This document shows, in pieces, positions 9,002 to 17,105 of a stretch of DNA of 64,000 nucleotides (positions within the stretch are counted from its first letter, which is position 1; every line of letters starts with the position of its first letter). The notes beneath the pieces are model-generated. The model did not search any database. It had not been told where the DNA came from and saw only the letters and a program-made list of their open reading frames with translations. A program made the translations under genes and the position numbers. Where the stretch lies: assembly GCA_024403775.1 (NCBI GenBank), contig JAKSRE010000006.1, positions 1 to 64,000 on the forward strand, given 5' to 3'. This stretch comes from Clostridia bacterium. Lineage in GTDB: Bacteria; Bacillota; Clostridia; Saccharofermentanales; Saccharofermentanaceae.

Positions 9002-10114
9002 ATGAGTAAGTTTTGGAATAAAAAGACTCAGGAGATTACTCCTTATGTTGCTGGTGAGCAGCCTAAGAATATGAACCGCCTGATCAAATTAAATACAAAT
9101 GAGAATCCTTACGGTCCTTCTCCTAAGGCCGCCAAGGTTCTTAAAGATTTTAATCCAGATGATCTTCGCTTATATCCAGATACTAATTCAACTCTTGTAA
9201 GAGAAGCAGTTGCTTCAATTTATAAGGATTTTGGAATTACTGCCGAGAATGTTTTTGTTGGAAATGGTTCTGACGAAGTCTTAGCTATTTGCTGGCAGAC
9301 TTTCTTTGAAAGAGAGAGCATCTGTAATAAAAAAGTATTAAGTCCTAATATCTCATACAGTTTTTATCCAGTTTATTCTGAGATGTATGAAGTTGGACTT
9401 GAGGCAATTCCTCTTAATGAGGATTTTATGATCAATATAGAGGACTATATTGGTAAGGATTCATGTGGAATAGCTATTGCCAATCCTAATGCGCCTACAT
9501 CAATCTCAATGACTTCTCTTGAGAATATCGAGAGAATCTTAAAGGCTAACAGCGATAAGGTTGTTATTATTGATGAGGCATATATTGCTTTTACCAAGAA
9601 TCCGCTCACAGCAGTAGAGCTTGTAAAAAAGTATAAAAACCTTGTTGTAGTTCAGACAATGTCAAAGGCTTATGGCCTTGCAGGTGCCCGTGTAGGTTAC
9701 GCTGTTGCTGATGAGGAACTTATCGAGGGAATGAGACGAATCAGAGATTCATTTAATTCTTATCCTGTTGACAGAATTGCTGAGAAAATGGCTTCGGAGG
9801 CTCTTCTTGATCAGGAATATTATAATCAGACAAGAAATGCAATCATTAATACCAGAGAGCGTTTTGTATCTGAAATTTCCGAAATCGGATTTAAGGTTCT
9901 TCCATCATCTGCAAATTTCATTTTCGCGAAGCCAGACTTTATGGACGCAGGAAGCCTCTATCAAAAGTTAAGAGAAAAGGGTATAATAGTAAGATATTTC
10001 AATAAGAAGATTATCGGCGACTATTTACGAATCACAATCGGTACAGATGCCGATATGGACGAATGTATTGAGGCTATGAAGGAGATAAAAGATGGCCAGA
10101 ACAGCATTAATTAA
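9002..10114 (+). CDS. hisC: Histidinol-phosphate aminotransferase
   Basis: A 370-residue fold-type I PLP enzyme converting imidazole-acetol phosphate and glutamate to histidinol phosphate. The PLP lysine is Lys222 in TMSKAYGLAGARVGYA. Other hallmarks are LNTNENPYGPSP near the N-terminus, NPNAPTS, VIIDEAYIAF (PLP-pyridine Asp) and the C-terminal YLRITIGTDADMD. The 3' end overlaps hisB by 23 bp, which suggests translational coupling. Confidence 0.95.
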   Translation: MSKFWNKKTQEITPYVAGEQPKNMNRLIKLNTNENPYGPSPKAAKVLKDFNPDDLRLYPDTNSTLVREAVASIYKDFGITAENVFVGNGSDEVLAICWQTFFERESICNKKVLSPNISYSFYPVYSEMYEVGLEAIPLNEDFMINIEDYIGKDSCGIAIANPNAPTSISMTSLENIERILKANSDKVVIIDEAYIAFTKNPLTAVELVKKYKNLVVVQTMSKAYGLAGARVGYAVADEELIEGMRRIRDSFNSYPVDRIAEKMASEALLDQEYYNQTRNAIINTRERFVSEISEIGFKVLPSSANFIFAKPDFMDAGSLYQKLREKGIIVRYFNKKIIGDYLRITIGTDADMDECIEAMKEIKDGQNSIN

Positions 10115-10682
10115 GCGTGATACAAAAGAAACACAGATTGAGGTTGAATTAAATCTCGATGGAACAGGAAATAATTCCATTGATACAGGTGTTGGTTTCT
10201 TTGATCATATGCTCACAGCTTTAAGTAAGCACTCAGGAATTGACCTTAAGATTAAGTGCACGGGTGACTTAAATGTAGACAGCCACCACACAGTTGAGGA
10301 TGTGGGAATTGTTCTCGGACAGGCGATAAATCAGGCACTCGGAGATAAGAAGGGTATTACAAGATACGGTTTCTTCGAGGTTCCTATGGACGAGGCCTTA
10401 GGTAAGGCAGTTATCGATATCTCAGGAAGAGCATTTATCGTATTTGATGCAAAGTTCTCTGCTGATATGTGTGGAACAATGGATACACAGTTATTTGAAG
10501 AATTCTTTAGAAGTGTTGCTTTTAATTCAAATATTACTCTTCATATAAGTGCTCCATATGGTGTAAATGATCACCACAAGGCAGAAGCAATGTTCAAGGC
10601 ATTTGCAAGAGCACTTCGCATGGCTATCTCAATTGATGAGCGTTTTAAAGACCAGGTTATCTCAACCAAGGGTGTTTTATAA
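10092..10682 (+). CDS. hisB: Imidazoleglycerol-phosphate dehydratase
   Basis: A 196-residue monofunctional dehydratase that converts imidazoleglycerol phosphate to imidazole-acetol phosphate, using paired metal-binding HHxxE motifs: SHHTVEDVGI and NDHHKAEAMFKAF. FFDHMLTALSKHSG is also typical. It lacks the N-terminal histidinol-phosphatase domain of enterobacterial HisB, so the phosphatase step must be encoded elsewhere; none is seen in the window. The start lies inside hisC, preceded by AAGGAG. Confidence 0.96.
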   Translation: MARTALIKRDTKETQIEVELNLDGTGNNSIDTGVGFFDHMLTALSKHSGIDLKIKCTGDLNVDSHHTVEDVGIVLGQAINQALGDKKGITRYGFFEVPMDEALGKAVIDISGRAFIVFDAKFSADMCGTMDTQLFEEFFRSVAFNSNITLHISAPYGVNDHHKAEAMFKAFARALRMAISIDERFKDQVISTKGVL

Positions 10683-10715
10683 TTTTTGATATCTTTTATT
10701 ACGGAGGAAACATAT

Positions 10716-11600
10716 ATGTTAATCAAGGATACTGATTTTATTGATTTGCCAGTGTTCGTAAAGGGTAAGGTTCGTAATGTCTATGATTTGGGTGACAGCC
10801 TTCTTATGGTTGTTACAGACAGAATCTCAGCATTCGACGTTGTATTTGACGAGCTTATTCCTGATAAGGGTAAGGTTTTGAGTTCTATCTCAGCTTTCTG
10901 GTTTGATTTTACAAAGGATGTAATTCCTAACCATGTTATTACAACAAATCCTAAGGAATACCCAATGGGCCTCGATAAGTACGAGGAAGAGCTTAAGGGT
11001 CGTTCAATGCTCGTTAAGAAGGTTAACATGCTTCCTGCAGAGTGTATCGTAAGAGGTTATCTTGAGGGTTCAGCTCTTAAGGAGTACAAGGCAAACGGTA
11101 CTGTTGGCGGAATCAAGATGCCAGAGGGAATGAAGCAGGGTGACAAGCTCCCTGAGCCATTGTTCACACCTTCAACAAAGGCTGATGAAGGCCACGACAT
11201 CAATATCACATACGAGCAGCTCATCGAGCTTCTTGGTGAGGAAGATGCTAAGGCTCTTAAGGATGCAACTCTTGCTCTTTATAAGAAGGTATCAGAGTTT
11301 GCTCTTACAAAGGGACTTATCCTTGCTGATACTAAGTTTGAGTTCGGTAAGATTGACGGTAAGCTCGTTGTAGCTGATGAGATGTTCACACCAGACTCTT
11401 CAAGATTCTGGGATGCTTCAGAGTACGAGCCAGGTCATGCTCAGAAGAGTTTTGACAAGCAGTATTTGAGAGAGTGGCTTGAGACACTTGACTGGGATAA
11501 GACATACCCAGCTCCAAAGCTTCCAGACGAAGTAATTGCAAAGACAGCAGAAAAATATCGTGAGTGCTACAGCAAGCTCACAGGAAAGGAACTTGAGTAA
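10716..11600 (+). CDS. purC: SAICAR synthetase (PurC)
   Basis: A 294-residue phosphoribosylaminoimidazole-succinocarboxamide synthase, an ATP-dependent ligase of purine synthesis. Visible family blocks are VKGKVRNVYDLGD (ATP loop), VTDRISAFDVVFDE, VRGYLEGSALKEY, LPEPLFTPSTKADEGHD, LADTKFEFG and DEMFTPDSSRFW. The start is ATG 10716 with ACGGAGGAAA upstream; the in-frame TTG at 10686 has no such site. It is embedded between hisB and hisH, an unusual place. The logical link is AICAR: the HisF/HisH reaction releases it, and it re-enters purine synthesis two steps after PurC. Confidence 0.95.
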   Translation: MLIKDTDFIDLPVFVKGKVRNVYDLGDSLLMVVTDRISAFDVVFDELIPDKGKVLSSISAFWFDFTKDVIPNHVITTNPKEYPMGLDKYEEELKGRSMLVKKVNMLPAECIVRGYLEGSALKEYKANGTVGGIKMPEGMKQGDKLPEPLFTPSTKADEGHDINITYEQLIELLGEEDAKALKDATLALYKKVSEFALTKGLILADTKFEFGKIDGKLVVADEMFTPDSSRFWDASEYEPGHAQKSFDKQYLREWLETLDWDKTYPAPKLPDEVIAKTAEKYRECYSKLTGKELE

Positions 11601-11603
11601 TAA

Positions 11604-12218
11604 ATGATTGCCATAGTTGATTACAAAATGGGAAATCTTGCCTCCGTTCAGAAGGCACTGACCTATCTTAAGGTTGAGTCAGTTATTACATCAAGTATCG
11701 AAATTATAAAGTCAGCTGATGCAGTTATTCTTCCAGGTGTAGGCGCATATATTCCAGCAATGAAGGCTCTTAATGAGTCTGGTCTTGCTGATGCGGTTAA
11801 GGATTTTGCAAAGTCAGGCAAGCCAGTTCTTGGTATCTGTCTTGGCATGCAGCTTCTCCTTGATTCGTCTGAAGAAGGCGGAGAGATTACAGAAGGCCTG
11901 GGATTAATTCCAGGCAAGGTTACCAAATTCCCTTCTGAAGAGACTATCGACAAGGGACTTAAGGTTCCACAGATGGGCTGGAATTCTCTGGTTGATGTAA
12001 ACAGCAGCATTCTTCGTGAGGGTGATTATGTTTACTTTGTTCACTCATACTATTGTGACTGCTCTAATCCAGAAGATGTAGCAGCTTATGCTGAATATGG
12101 AATCAAATATCCGTGCGCTATCGAGAAGGGCAACATCTTCGCAACTCAGTTTCACCCAGAGAAAAGCGGTGAGGCAGGAATTCAAATTCTCCAGCGTTTT
12201 GCGGAAAAGGTTTTATAA
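11604..12218 (+). CDS. hisH: Imidazole glycerol phosphate synthase, glutaminase subunit
   Basis: A 204-residue class I glutamine amidotransferase. It releases ammonia that HisF uses to make imidazoleglycerol phosphate and AICAR. The nucleophile is Cys79 in GICLGMQLLL, and the His/Glu of the triad lie in TQFHPEKSG. The N-terminal IAIVDYKMGNLASVQKAL and the oxyanion segment ILPGVGAY are typical. The ATG lies three bases after the purC stop. A hairpin follows the gene, so expression of hisA onwards may be partly separate. Confidence 0.95.
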   Translation: MIAIVDYKMGNLASVQKALTYLKVESVITSSIEIIKSADAVILPGVGAYIPAMKALNESGLADAVKDFAKSGKPVLGICLGMQLLLDSSEEGGEITEGLGLIPGKVTKFPSEETIDKGLKVPQMGWNSLVDVNSSILREGDYVYFVHSYYCDCSNPEDVAAYAEYGIKYPCAIEKGNIFATQFHPEKSGEAGIQILQRFAEKVL

Positions 12219-12235
12219 TCTGAGATTTTTAGAGT

Positions 12236-12272
12236 GCCGTTTCCGATAAGGAAGCGGCGTTCTTCGTTCTCG
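12236..12272 (+). terminator. Hairpin between hisH and hisA (possible attenuating terminator)
   Basis: The stem GCCGTTTCC / GGAAGCGGC with a GATAA loop is followed by TTCTTCGTTCT, a broken T-run. It looks like a weak intrinsic terminator or mRNA processing site inside the his operon. It could lower the ratio of distal to proximal his genes. No clear promoter is visible in the remaining 60 bp before hisA. Confidence 0.5.
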
Positions 12273-12332
12273 AAAGGTGGTTATTAGATACGCTTTTCGA
12301 ATAAGAAAATAGAAATGTAAGGAGTTACAAAA

Positions 12333-13046
12333 ATGTATATTTTACCGGCAATTGATTTGTTAGGCGGAAAGTGCGTAAGACTTCGCCAGGGCAAATACGA
12401 CGATGTAACAATTTATAATGAGGATCCTATTGCTCAGGCAATGGAGTTTAAAGAGGCTGGTGCTGAGTGGATTCATATTGTAGATCTCGATGCAGCCAAG
12501 TCTGGCATTCCAACAAACCATGAGATTATAAGAGAAATTGCCGTTAAAACTGGCCTTAAGGTAGATACTGGTGGAGGAATCCGTAATATGGATACTCTCA
12601 CTAAGTGGATTGAGGAATATGGCGTAACTCGTTGCGTTATTGGTACTTCTGCAATTAAGGACCGTGCATTCACTGAGGCAGCTCTTAAAAGATATGCTGA
12701 TAAGATTGCAATCGGTATTGATGCACATAATGGCGAAGTTGCAGTTGATGGCTGGACAACTGGCGGCGGTGTTAAGGCATTGGAGTTTGCTAATACAATG
12801 AAGGAACTTGGTGCCAAGACCATCGTGTTTACTGATATTTCAAGAGACGGCATGCTTACAGGTCCTGCTTTTGAGAGCACAAAGGAACTTGTAGACAAGA
12901 CTGGTCTTGATGTTATCGCAAGCGGCGGTATCGGTTCAGACGAAGATATTATGTATATTAAGGGAAGCGGCTGTGCTGGCGTAATCGTTGGTAAAGCCAT
13001 TTATGAACGAAAGGTAGATTTAAAGAAATGCTTACAAAGCGTATAA
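12333..13046 (+). CDS. hisA: ProFAR isomerase
   Basis: A 237-residue TIM-barrel isomerase that opens the ribose of ProFAR to PRFAR. The catalytic Asp8 is in [14 protein letters not shown], and the second Asp lies in [10 protein letters not shown]. The two half-barrel phosphate sites are VDTGGGIRN and [17 protein letters not shown] lies ten bases before ATG 12333. The C-terminus overlaps the next gene by 19 bp, consistent with translational coupling to hisF. Confidence 0.95.
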   Translation: MYILPAIDLLGGKCVRLRQGKYDDVTIYNEDPIAQAMEFKEAGAEWIHIVDLDAAKSGIPTNHEIIREIAVKTGLKVDTGGGIRNMDTLTKWIEEYGVTRCVIGTSAIKDRAFTEAALKRYADKIAIGIDAHNGEVAVDGWTTGGGVKALEFANTMKELGAKTIVFTDISRDGMLTGPAFESTKELVDKTGLDVIASGGIGSDEDIMYIKGSGCAGVIVGKAIYERKVDLKKCLQSV

Positions 13047-14152
13047 TCCCTTGTCTCGATGTTAAGAATGGACGTGTTGTTAAGGGTGTTAACTTTGTAT
13101 CCTTAAGAGATGCGGGCGACCCTGTTGAGTGTGCCAAGACTTATAATCTCTCAGGTGCAGATGAACTCATATTCCTTGATATCACGGCTACTATAGAGGC
13201 AAGAGACACAGTTATAGATATGGTTAACCGTGTGGCTGATGAGGTATTTATTCCTTTTACAGTAGGCGGTGGTATTAGAACAGTTGAAGATATCAGAGCA
13301 ATTCTTAATGCTGGTGCTGACAAGGTGTCTCTTAATTCAGCGGCAGTAAAGAACCCTTCTTTTATCAAGGAAGCTTCTGATATATTTGGTGCCCAGTGCA
13401 TTGTTGTTGCAATAGATGTTAAGTCAAGAGAAGATTTAAGTAGCTTCCCTTCAGGCTATGAAGTTGTAATAGCAGGCGGTACAAAGCCAACAGGCCTTGA
13501 TGCAGTAGAGTGGGCAAAGAAAGCTGAAGAATTAGGTTGTGGTGAGATTCTTCTTACTTCAATGGATAAAGATGGTACAAAGTCTGGCTATGATAATAAA
13601 ATTACTTCTCTTATCGCAGACAGTGTATCAATTCCAGTAATTGCCAGTGGTGGTGCTGGAACAATGGAAGATTTCTATGATGGAATCGTTGATGGTAAGG
13701 CAGATGCTGTTCTCGCAGCAAGTCTTTTCCACTTTGGTGAGATTGAGATAAATGATCTTAAGGATTATCTCTCAGATAAGGGAATTCCTGTAAGAAAGAT
13801 AAGTAAGGAACTTCAGATGTGGCAGCACATGAAGAAGAATTCAGATGGCTTGGTTCCTGCCATTACTACAGACAGTAAGACTGGCGAAGTTCTTATGATG
13901 GCTTATATGAATTTTGAAGCATTTGAACTTACCTGTAAGACAGGCTTTATGCACTACTATTCAAGATCCAGAAAGACATTGTGGAAGAAGGGCGAATCTT
14001 CAGGACACGTTCAAAAGGTTATTGAAGGCAGAATCGACTGTGATGCTGATACACTTCTTTATAAGGTTGAACAAAATGGTGCAGCATGTCATACTAATAA
14101 TAAGTCATGCTTTTATAGAACAATAGAGAACTGGGATTTAACTCAGGAATAA
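13028..14152 (+). CDS. hisF: Fused IGP synthase cyclase subunit (HisF) and phosphoribosyl-AMP cyclohydrolase (HisI)
   Basis: A 374-residue bifunctional protein. Residues 1 to about 252 are HisF, a TIM barrel with the catalytic Asp11 in [12 protein letters not shown] and the second Asp in VVAIDVK, plus phosphate sites VGGGIRT and ASGGAG. Residues from about 260 to the end are His[40 protein letters not shown], the metal Asp cluster [10 protein letters not shown], and the zinc cysteines in [13 protein letters not shown]. The join ([14 protein letters not shown]) runs through without a frameshift or internal start. Usually HisI is separate or fused to HisE; here HisE stays separate. The two steps are not consecutive (HisI acts before HisA, HisF after), so the fusion does not simply join neighbouring reactions. 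Confidence 0.93.
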   Translation: MLTKRIIPCLDVKNGRVVKGVNFVSLRDAGDPVECAKTYNLSGADELIFLDITATIEARDTVIDMVNRVADEVFIPFTVGGGIRTVEDIRAILNAGADKVSLNSAAVKNPSFIKEASDIFGAQCIVVAIDVKSREDLSSFPSGYEVVIAGGTKPTGLDAVEWAKKAEELGCGEILLTSMDKDGTKSGYDNKITSLIADSVSIPVIASGGAGTMEDFYDGIVDGKADAVLAASLFHFGEIEINDLKDYLSDKGIPVRKISKELQMWQHMKKNSDGLVPAITTDSKTGEVLMMAYMNFEAFELTCKTGFMHYYSRSRKTLWKKGESSGHVQKVIEGRIDCDADTLLYKVEQNGAACHTNNKSCFYRTIENWDLTQE

Positions 14153-14178
14153 GATAGTAAAGACTAAGGAGTAAAAAA

Positions 14179-14454
14179 ATGAATATTATTGAAGAATTAT
14201 ATGCAGTAATTGAAGATCGTAAGGCTAATCCAGTTGATGGTTCTTATACTAACTACCTTATGAGTCAGGGTATTGATAAGATTGTTAAGAAGGTTGGAGA
14301 AGAAGCCGTTGAGACTGCTATTGCAGCTGCTCATAATAGTAAGGAATCTACAGCAGAAGAAATCGCTGATGTTACTTACCACCTCCTCGTTTTGATGGTA
14401 CAGATGGGTATTACTCTTGAGGATATGGAAGCTGTTTTGAGAAACAGAAGATAA
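14179..14454 (+). CDS. hisE: Phosphoribosyl-ATP pyrophosphatase
   Basis: A 91-residue MazG-fold enzyme that removes pyrophosphate from phosphoribosyl-ATP. It has the all-alpha metal-binding pattern KKVGEEAVETAIAA followed by EEIADVTYHLLVLM. It lies 26 bp after the HisF-HisI gene with AAGGAG upstream and is the last gene of the operon. In many bacteria it forms the C-terminus of HisIE, and here it is free-standing because HisI is fused to HisF. Confidence 0.94.
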   Translation: MNIIEELYAVIEDRKANPVDGSYTNYLMSQGIDKIVKKVGEEAVETAIAAAHNSKESTAEEIADVTYHLLVLMVQMGITLEDMEAVLRNRR

Positions 14455-14470
14455 AAACAAATAAAATATT

Positions 14471-14552
14471 AAAAGACCTGGTTTTTTGAGTTGACTTATT
14501 CAACACACCGTGATAAAATTTCAAGGCAAAAAACCGTAAAGGTCTTTTTTTA
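14471..14552 (+). terminator. his operon terminator with the rpmG promoter inside its loop
   Basis: The arms AAAGACCT-GGTTTTTT (14472-14487) and AAAAAACC-GTAA-AGGTCTTT (14528-14547) are complementary, with a four-base bulge, and are followed by a T-run. This makes a strong intrinsic terminator for transcripts arriving from hisE. The 40-base loop contains a sigma-A promoter. RNA started from that promoter would begin near 14526 and carry only the 3' arm, so it would escape termination. Confidence 0.75.
14491..14519 (+). promoter_or_regulatory. Sigma-A promoter of rpmG-secE-nusG
   Basis: TTGACT (14491-14496) and TAAAAT (14514-14519) are 17 bp apart. It lies about 100 bp before rpmG, inside the loop of the his terminator hairpin. 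Confidence 0.75.
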
Positions 14553-14617
14553 TTGCGGATAAAATTTGTAATTGCCTTGTTTTAAGGCAAGAAACATAAA
14601 TATTTGGAGGTGTTATT

Positions 14618-14782
14618 ATGGCAAAGGCCGGTGCACGTGACAAGATTACATTAGCATGTGAAGAGTGTAAGCAGAGAAATTATCAGACAGAGAAGAACAA
14701 GAAGAATGATGCTGACAGAATTGAGCTTAAGAAGTATTGTCCATTCTGCCGTAAGCACACAGCACACAAGGAAACAAAGTAA
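14618..14782 (+). CDS. rpmG: 50S ribosomal protein L33
   Basis: A 54-residue protein of the large subunit, with two zinc-ribbon CxxC motifs (CEEC and CPFC), the [11 protein letters not shown] segment and the [11 protein letters not shown]-terminus of L33. TTGGAGG lies ten bases before ATG 14618. It is followed by secE and nusG, the standard bacterial order. The zinc-binding (C+) form is present; Firmicutes often also have a zinc-free paralogue, not seen here. Confidence 0.95.
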   Translation: MAKAGARDKITLACEECKQRNYQTEKNKKNDADRIELKKYCPFCRKHTAHKETK

Positions 14783-14825
14783 TTTAGACTAGTTTAACTT
14801 GTTTAATAGTTAAGAGGTAATAGAG

Positions 14826-15122
14826 ATGGCTGATAAAAAACCAGGATTCTTTACACGCCTTGCAAACGGCGTTAAGGGCGTACGCGCAGAGCTTAGAAGA
14901 GTTATATGGCCTACAAAGGATAAGCTTAAGCAGATTTCTGTTGTTTGTCTTGCTATAATTTTGTTTTTCGCTATCTATCTCACAGTAATCGGATCAGGAG
15001 CTAAGTGGGTTCTTGAGAAAGTCGGATTCTATGAGAGAGTAGAGGCAACTACAACAGCAGTTGCAGTACCTGATATCTCTGGTGCTGAGACAACAGCTGA
15101 GACAACAGCAGCTGAATCTTAA
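14826..15122 (+). CDS. secE: Preprotein translocase subunit SecE
   Basis: A 98-residue single-span SecE. The conserved amphipathic helix VRAELRRVIWPTKDKLKQ precedes one membrane helix (about residues 38-60). After this comes an unusual 25-30-residue C-terminal extension rich in Thr, Ala and Glu (ATTTAVAVPDISGAETTAE), which would lie outside the cell. Typical short SecE proteins end soon after the helix. SecE clamps SecY in the translocon. The gene lies between rpmG and nusG as in most bacteria. Confidence 0.93.
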   Translation: MADKKPGFFTRLANGVKGVRAELRRVIWPTKDKLKQISVVCLAIILFFAIYLTVIGSGAKWVLEKVGFYERVEATTTAVAVPDISGAETTAETTAAES

Positions 15123-15155
15123 TAGTGTGTTACGCTGATTTTAAGGAGCATTCTA

Positions 15156-15698
15156 ATGGCTGAGGAATTACAAGGTAAGTGGTATGTAGTTTATACAACC
15201 ACAAATTTTGAGAAAAAGGTCAAGACATCACTTGAGAAGGCTATTAAGAACCGTGGACTTCAGGAAGTAATCCGTAAGGTAGAGGTACCTGAAGAAGAGA
15301 AGGTTGAAGTCAAGGATGGTAAGAAGAAGGTAACAACGGTTAAGAAATTTCCGGGTTACGTATTCATCAATATCGATTGCACTGAAGAGATGTGGCAGGA
15401 TATTTGGTATCTTATCCGCAATACTAACGGTGTAAGAGGATTTGTAAGTGCCAAGCCTACAGAGCCACTCGAGATGACAGAGGCTGACATGATTGCAATG
15501 GGCTTCGAGGCTGCAGTTGCAACAGAGGTTGATTACGGTGTAGGTGATTTGGTACGTGTTATTAGCGGACCATTCGCAGACAGTGAGTGCAGAGTTGAGG
15601 AGATGAACGACGAGAAGCAGCAGGTACGAGTAAGTGTATCAATGTTTGGTCGTGAGACACCTATTTATCTTGACTTTACACAGGTAATAAAGATCTAA
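15156..15698 (+). CDS. nusG: Transcription termination/antitermination factor NusG
   Basis: A 180-residue NusG. The NGN domain begins KWYVVYTTTNFEKKVKTSLEK and includes FPGYVFINIDCTEEMW and IRNTNGVRGFVSA. The C-terminal KOW domain has GDLVRVISGPFADSECRVEE and RETPIYLDFTQV. It binds RNA polymerase and links it to Rho or the ribosome. An extra charged loop (EEEKVEVKDGKKKV) lies within the NGN domain. It lies 33 bp after secE. Confidence 0.95.
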   Translation: MAEELQGKWYVVYTTTNFEKKVKTSLEKAIKNRGLQEVIRKVEVPEEEKVEVKDGKKKVTTVKKFPGYVFINIDCTEEMWQDIWYLIRNTNGVRGFVSAKPTEPLEMTEADMIAMGFEAAVATEVDYGVGDLVRVISGPFADSECRVEEMNDEKQQVRVSVSMFGRETPIYLDFTQVIKI

Positions 15699-15792
15699 TT
15701 TGATTATCGGTTCCGTGATAATGGAACACTGGTAATATATTTAAACAAGCTTTTCGAGATGGAAAGCAAATTATTTTTGGGAGGTGGCCATT

Positions 15793-16221
15793 ATGGCTAA
15801 AAAAGTTACAGGTTACGTTAAGTTACAGATACCTGCAGGTAAAGCAACACCAGCGCCACCGGTTGGACCAGCTCTTGGACAGGCAGGAATCGCTATTCCT
15901 CAGTTTGTAAAAGAGTTCAATGAAAGAACAGCAAAGGATGCAGGTCTTATCATCCCTGTAGTTATTACAGTTTATGCAGACCGTACATTCTCTTTCATAA
16001 CAAAGACTCCACCGGTACCAGTATTGCTTAAGAAGGCTTGCAATATTGAGAGTGGTTCAGGAAAGCCTAATACACAGAAAGTTGCTAAGATTCCTTTCTC
16101 TGAGTGCGTTAAGATCGCTGAGATCAAGATGCCTGATACAAATGCAGCAAGCGTTGAGGCTTGTGCTCGCATGGTTGCAGGTACAGCACGTAGCATGGGT
16201 ATCGTAGTTACTGAAGGCTAA
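15793..16221 (+). CDS. rplK: 50S ribosomal protein L11
   Basis: A 142-residue L11 of the GTPase-associated centre. The N-terminal domain has [20 protein letters not shown] and the C-terminal domain the 23S-binding segment ending in [11 protein letters not shown] 15793 fits the family N-terminus ([10 protein letters not shown]) and the upstream GGGAGGTGG; the GTG at 15784 lies within that ribosome site. The 95-bp gap after nusG contains a small hairpin (GTTCC / GGAAC, 15710-15727) of unknown role. Confidence 0.96.
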   Translation: MAKKVTGYVKLQIPAGKATPAPPVGPALGQAGIAIPQFVKEFNERTAKDAGLIIPVVITVYADRTFSFITKTPPVPVLLKKACNIESGSGKPNTQKVAKIPFSECVKIAEIKMPDTNAASVEACARMVAGTARSMGIVVTEG

Positions 16222-16236
16222 TAGGAGGGATTAACA

Positions 16237-16932
16237 ATGAAAACTGGTAAGAGATATGCTAAGCTTTCAGAGCTTATTGATAATTCAGTAGCTTATGATC
16301 CTTCTGAGGCAGTTCGTCTTGTACAGGATACAGGTAAGGCTAAGTTCGATGAGACTGTAGAACTTCATGTTCGTTTGGGTGTAGACTCACGTCACGCTGA
16401 CCAGCAGGTTAGAGGTGCTGTAGTACTTCCACACGGTACAGGTCGTTCAAAGAAGGTATTGGTATTTGCTAAGGGTCCTAAGGCTGATGAGGCTTTGGCA
16501 GCAGGCGCAGATTACGTTGGTGCTGAGGACATGGTAGATAAGATTACTAAGGAAAACTGGTTCGACTTCGACGTAGTAGTTGCAACTCCAGACATGATGG
16601 GTGTTGTAGGACGTCTCGGTAAGGTTTTGGGTCCTAAGGGCTTGATGCCAAACCCTAAGTCAGGTACAGTTTCTATGGACGTTAAGAAGGCTATCGATGA
16701 TATCAAAGCAGGTAAGATTGAGTACCGTCTTGATAAGACAAACATCATTCACTGCCCAATCGGTAAGGTATCATTTGGCCAGGAGAAGCTCGAAGAGAAC
16801 CTTAAGGTTATCATGGATGCTATCATCAAGGCTAAGCCAGCAGCAGCTAAGGGTCAGTACATTAAGAGTGCTTCAATCTCTGCAACAATGGGCCCTGGTA
16901 TTAAGCTTAACGCTGCAAAGTTCTCTAACTAA
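16237..16932 (+). CDS. rplA: 50S ribosomal protein L1
   Basis: A 231-residue L1 that builds the mobile L1 stalk near the E site. Family blocks include [53 protein letters not shown], and the C-terminal [18 protein letters not shown] lies upstream, 15 bp after rplK. In many bacteria L1 represses its own mRNA, but I did not identify the operator here. Confidence 0.97.
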   Translation: MKTGKRYAKLSELIDNSVAYDPSEAVRLVQDTGKAKFDETVELHVRLGVDSRHADQQVRGAVVLPHGTGRSKKVLVFAKGPKADEALAAGADYVGAEDMVDKITKENWFDFDVVVATPDMMGVVGRLGKVLGPKGLMPNPKSGTVSMDVKKAIDDIKAGKIEYRLDKTNIIHCPIGKVSFGQEKLEENLKVIMDAIIKAKPAAAKGQYIKSASISATMGPGIKLNAAKFSN

Positions 16933-16959
16933 TTGAGAACCAAATAATTTAATAAACAA

Positions 16960-17085
16960 TCCATTCACGCCGAAGACAGCAGGTATCATTAAGATATAAA
17001 GACTTATGTCACCTGCCGAGGAAGAAATAATGATTTAGTTATTATTAACCCTCAAGGTCTTAGCGCTTGGGGGTTTTTTATATAC
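16960..17085 (+). ncRNA. Ribosomal protein L10 leader RNA
   Basis: The gap between rplA and rplJ has the layout of the L10(L12)4 autoregulatory leader: a long imperfect stem (GCAGGTATCATTAAG ... ACTTATGTCACCTGC) around 16979-17017, then a terminator hairpin before rplJ. The family is known to bind L10 and reduce its own expression in Firmicutes. The exact bounds and the L10-binding kink-turn are not established here. Confidence 0.7.
17047..17080 (+). terminator. Attenuator terminator in the L10 leader
   Basis: The stem AACCCTCAAG / CTTGGGGGTT with loop GTCTTAGCG is followed by six T residues. It lies 26 bp before the rplJ start and probably acts as the L10-controlled terminator. Confidence 0.8.
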
Positions 17086-17105
17086 TAAATAAGGAGGAAC
17101 AAAAA

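Noticed and set aside
15699..15792. L11/L1 autoregulatory leader
   Set aside because: Only a five- to six-base stem (GTTCC / GGAAC) is visible, which is too little to claim a conserved leader.
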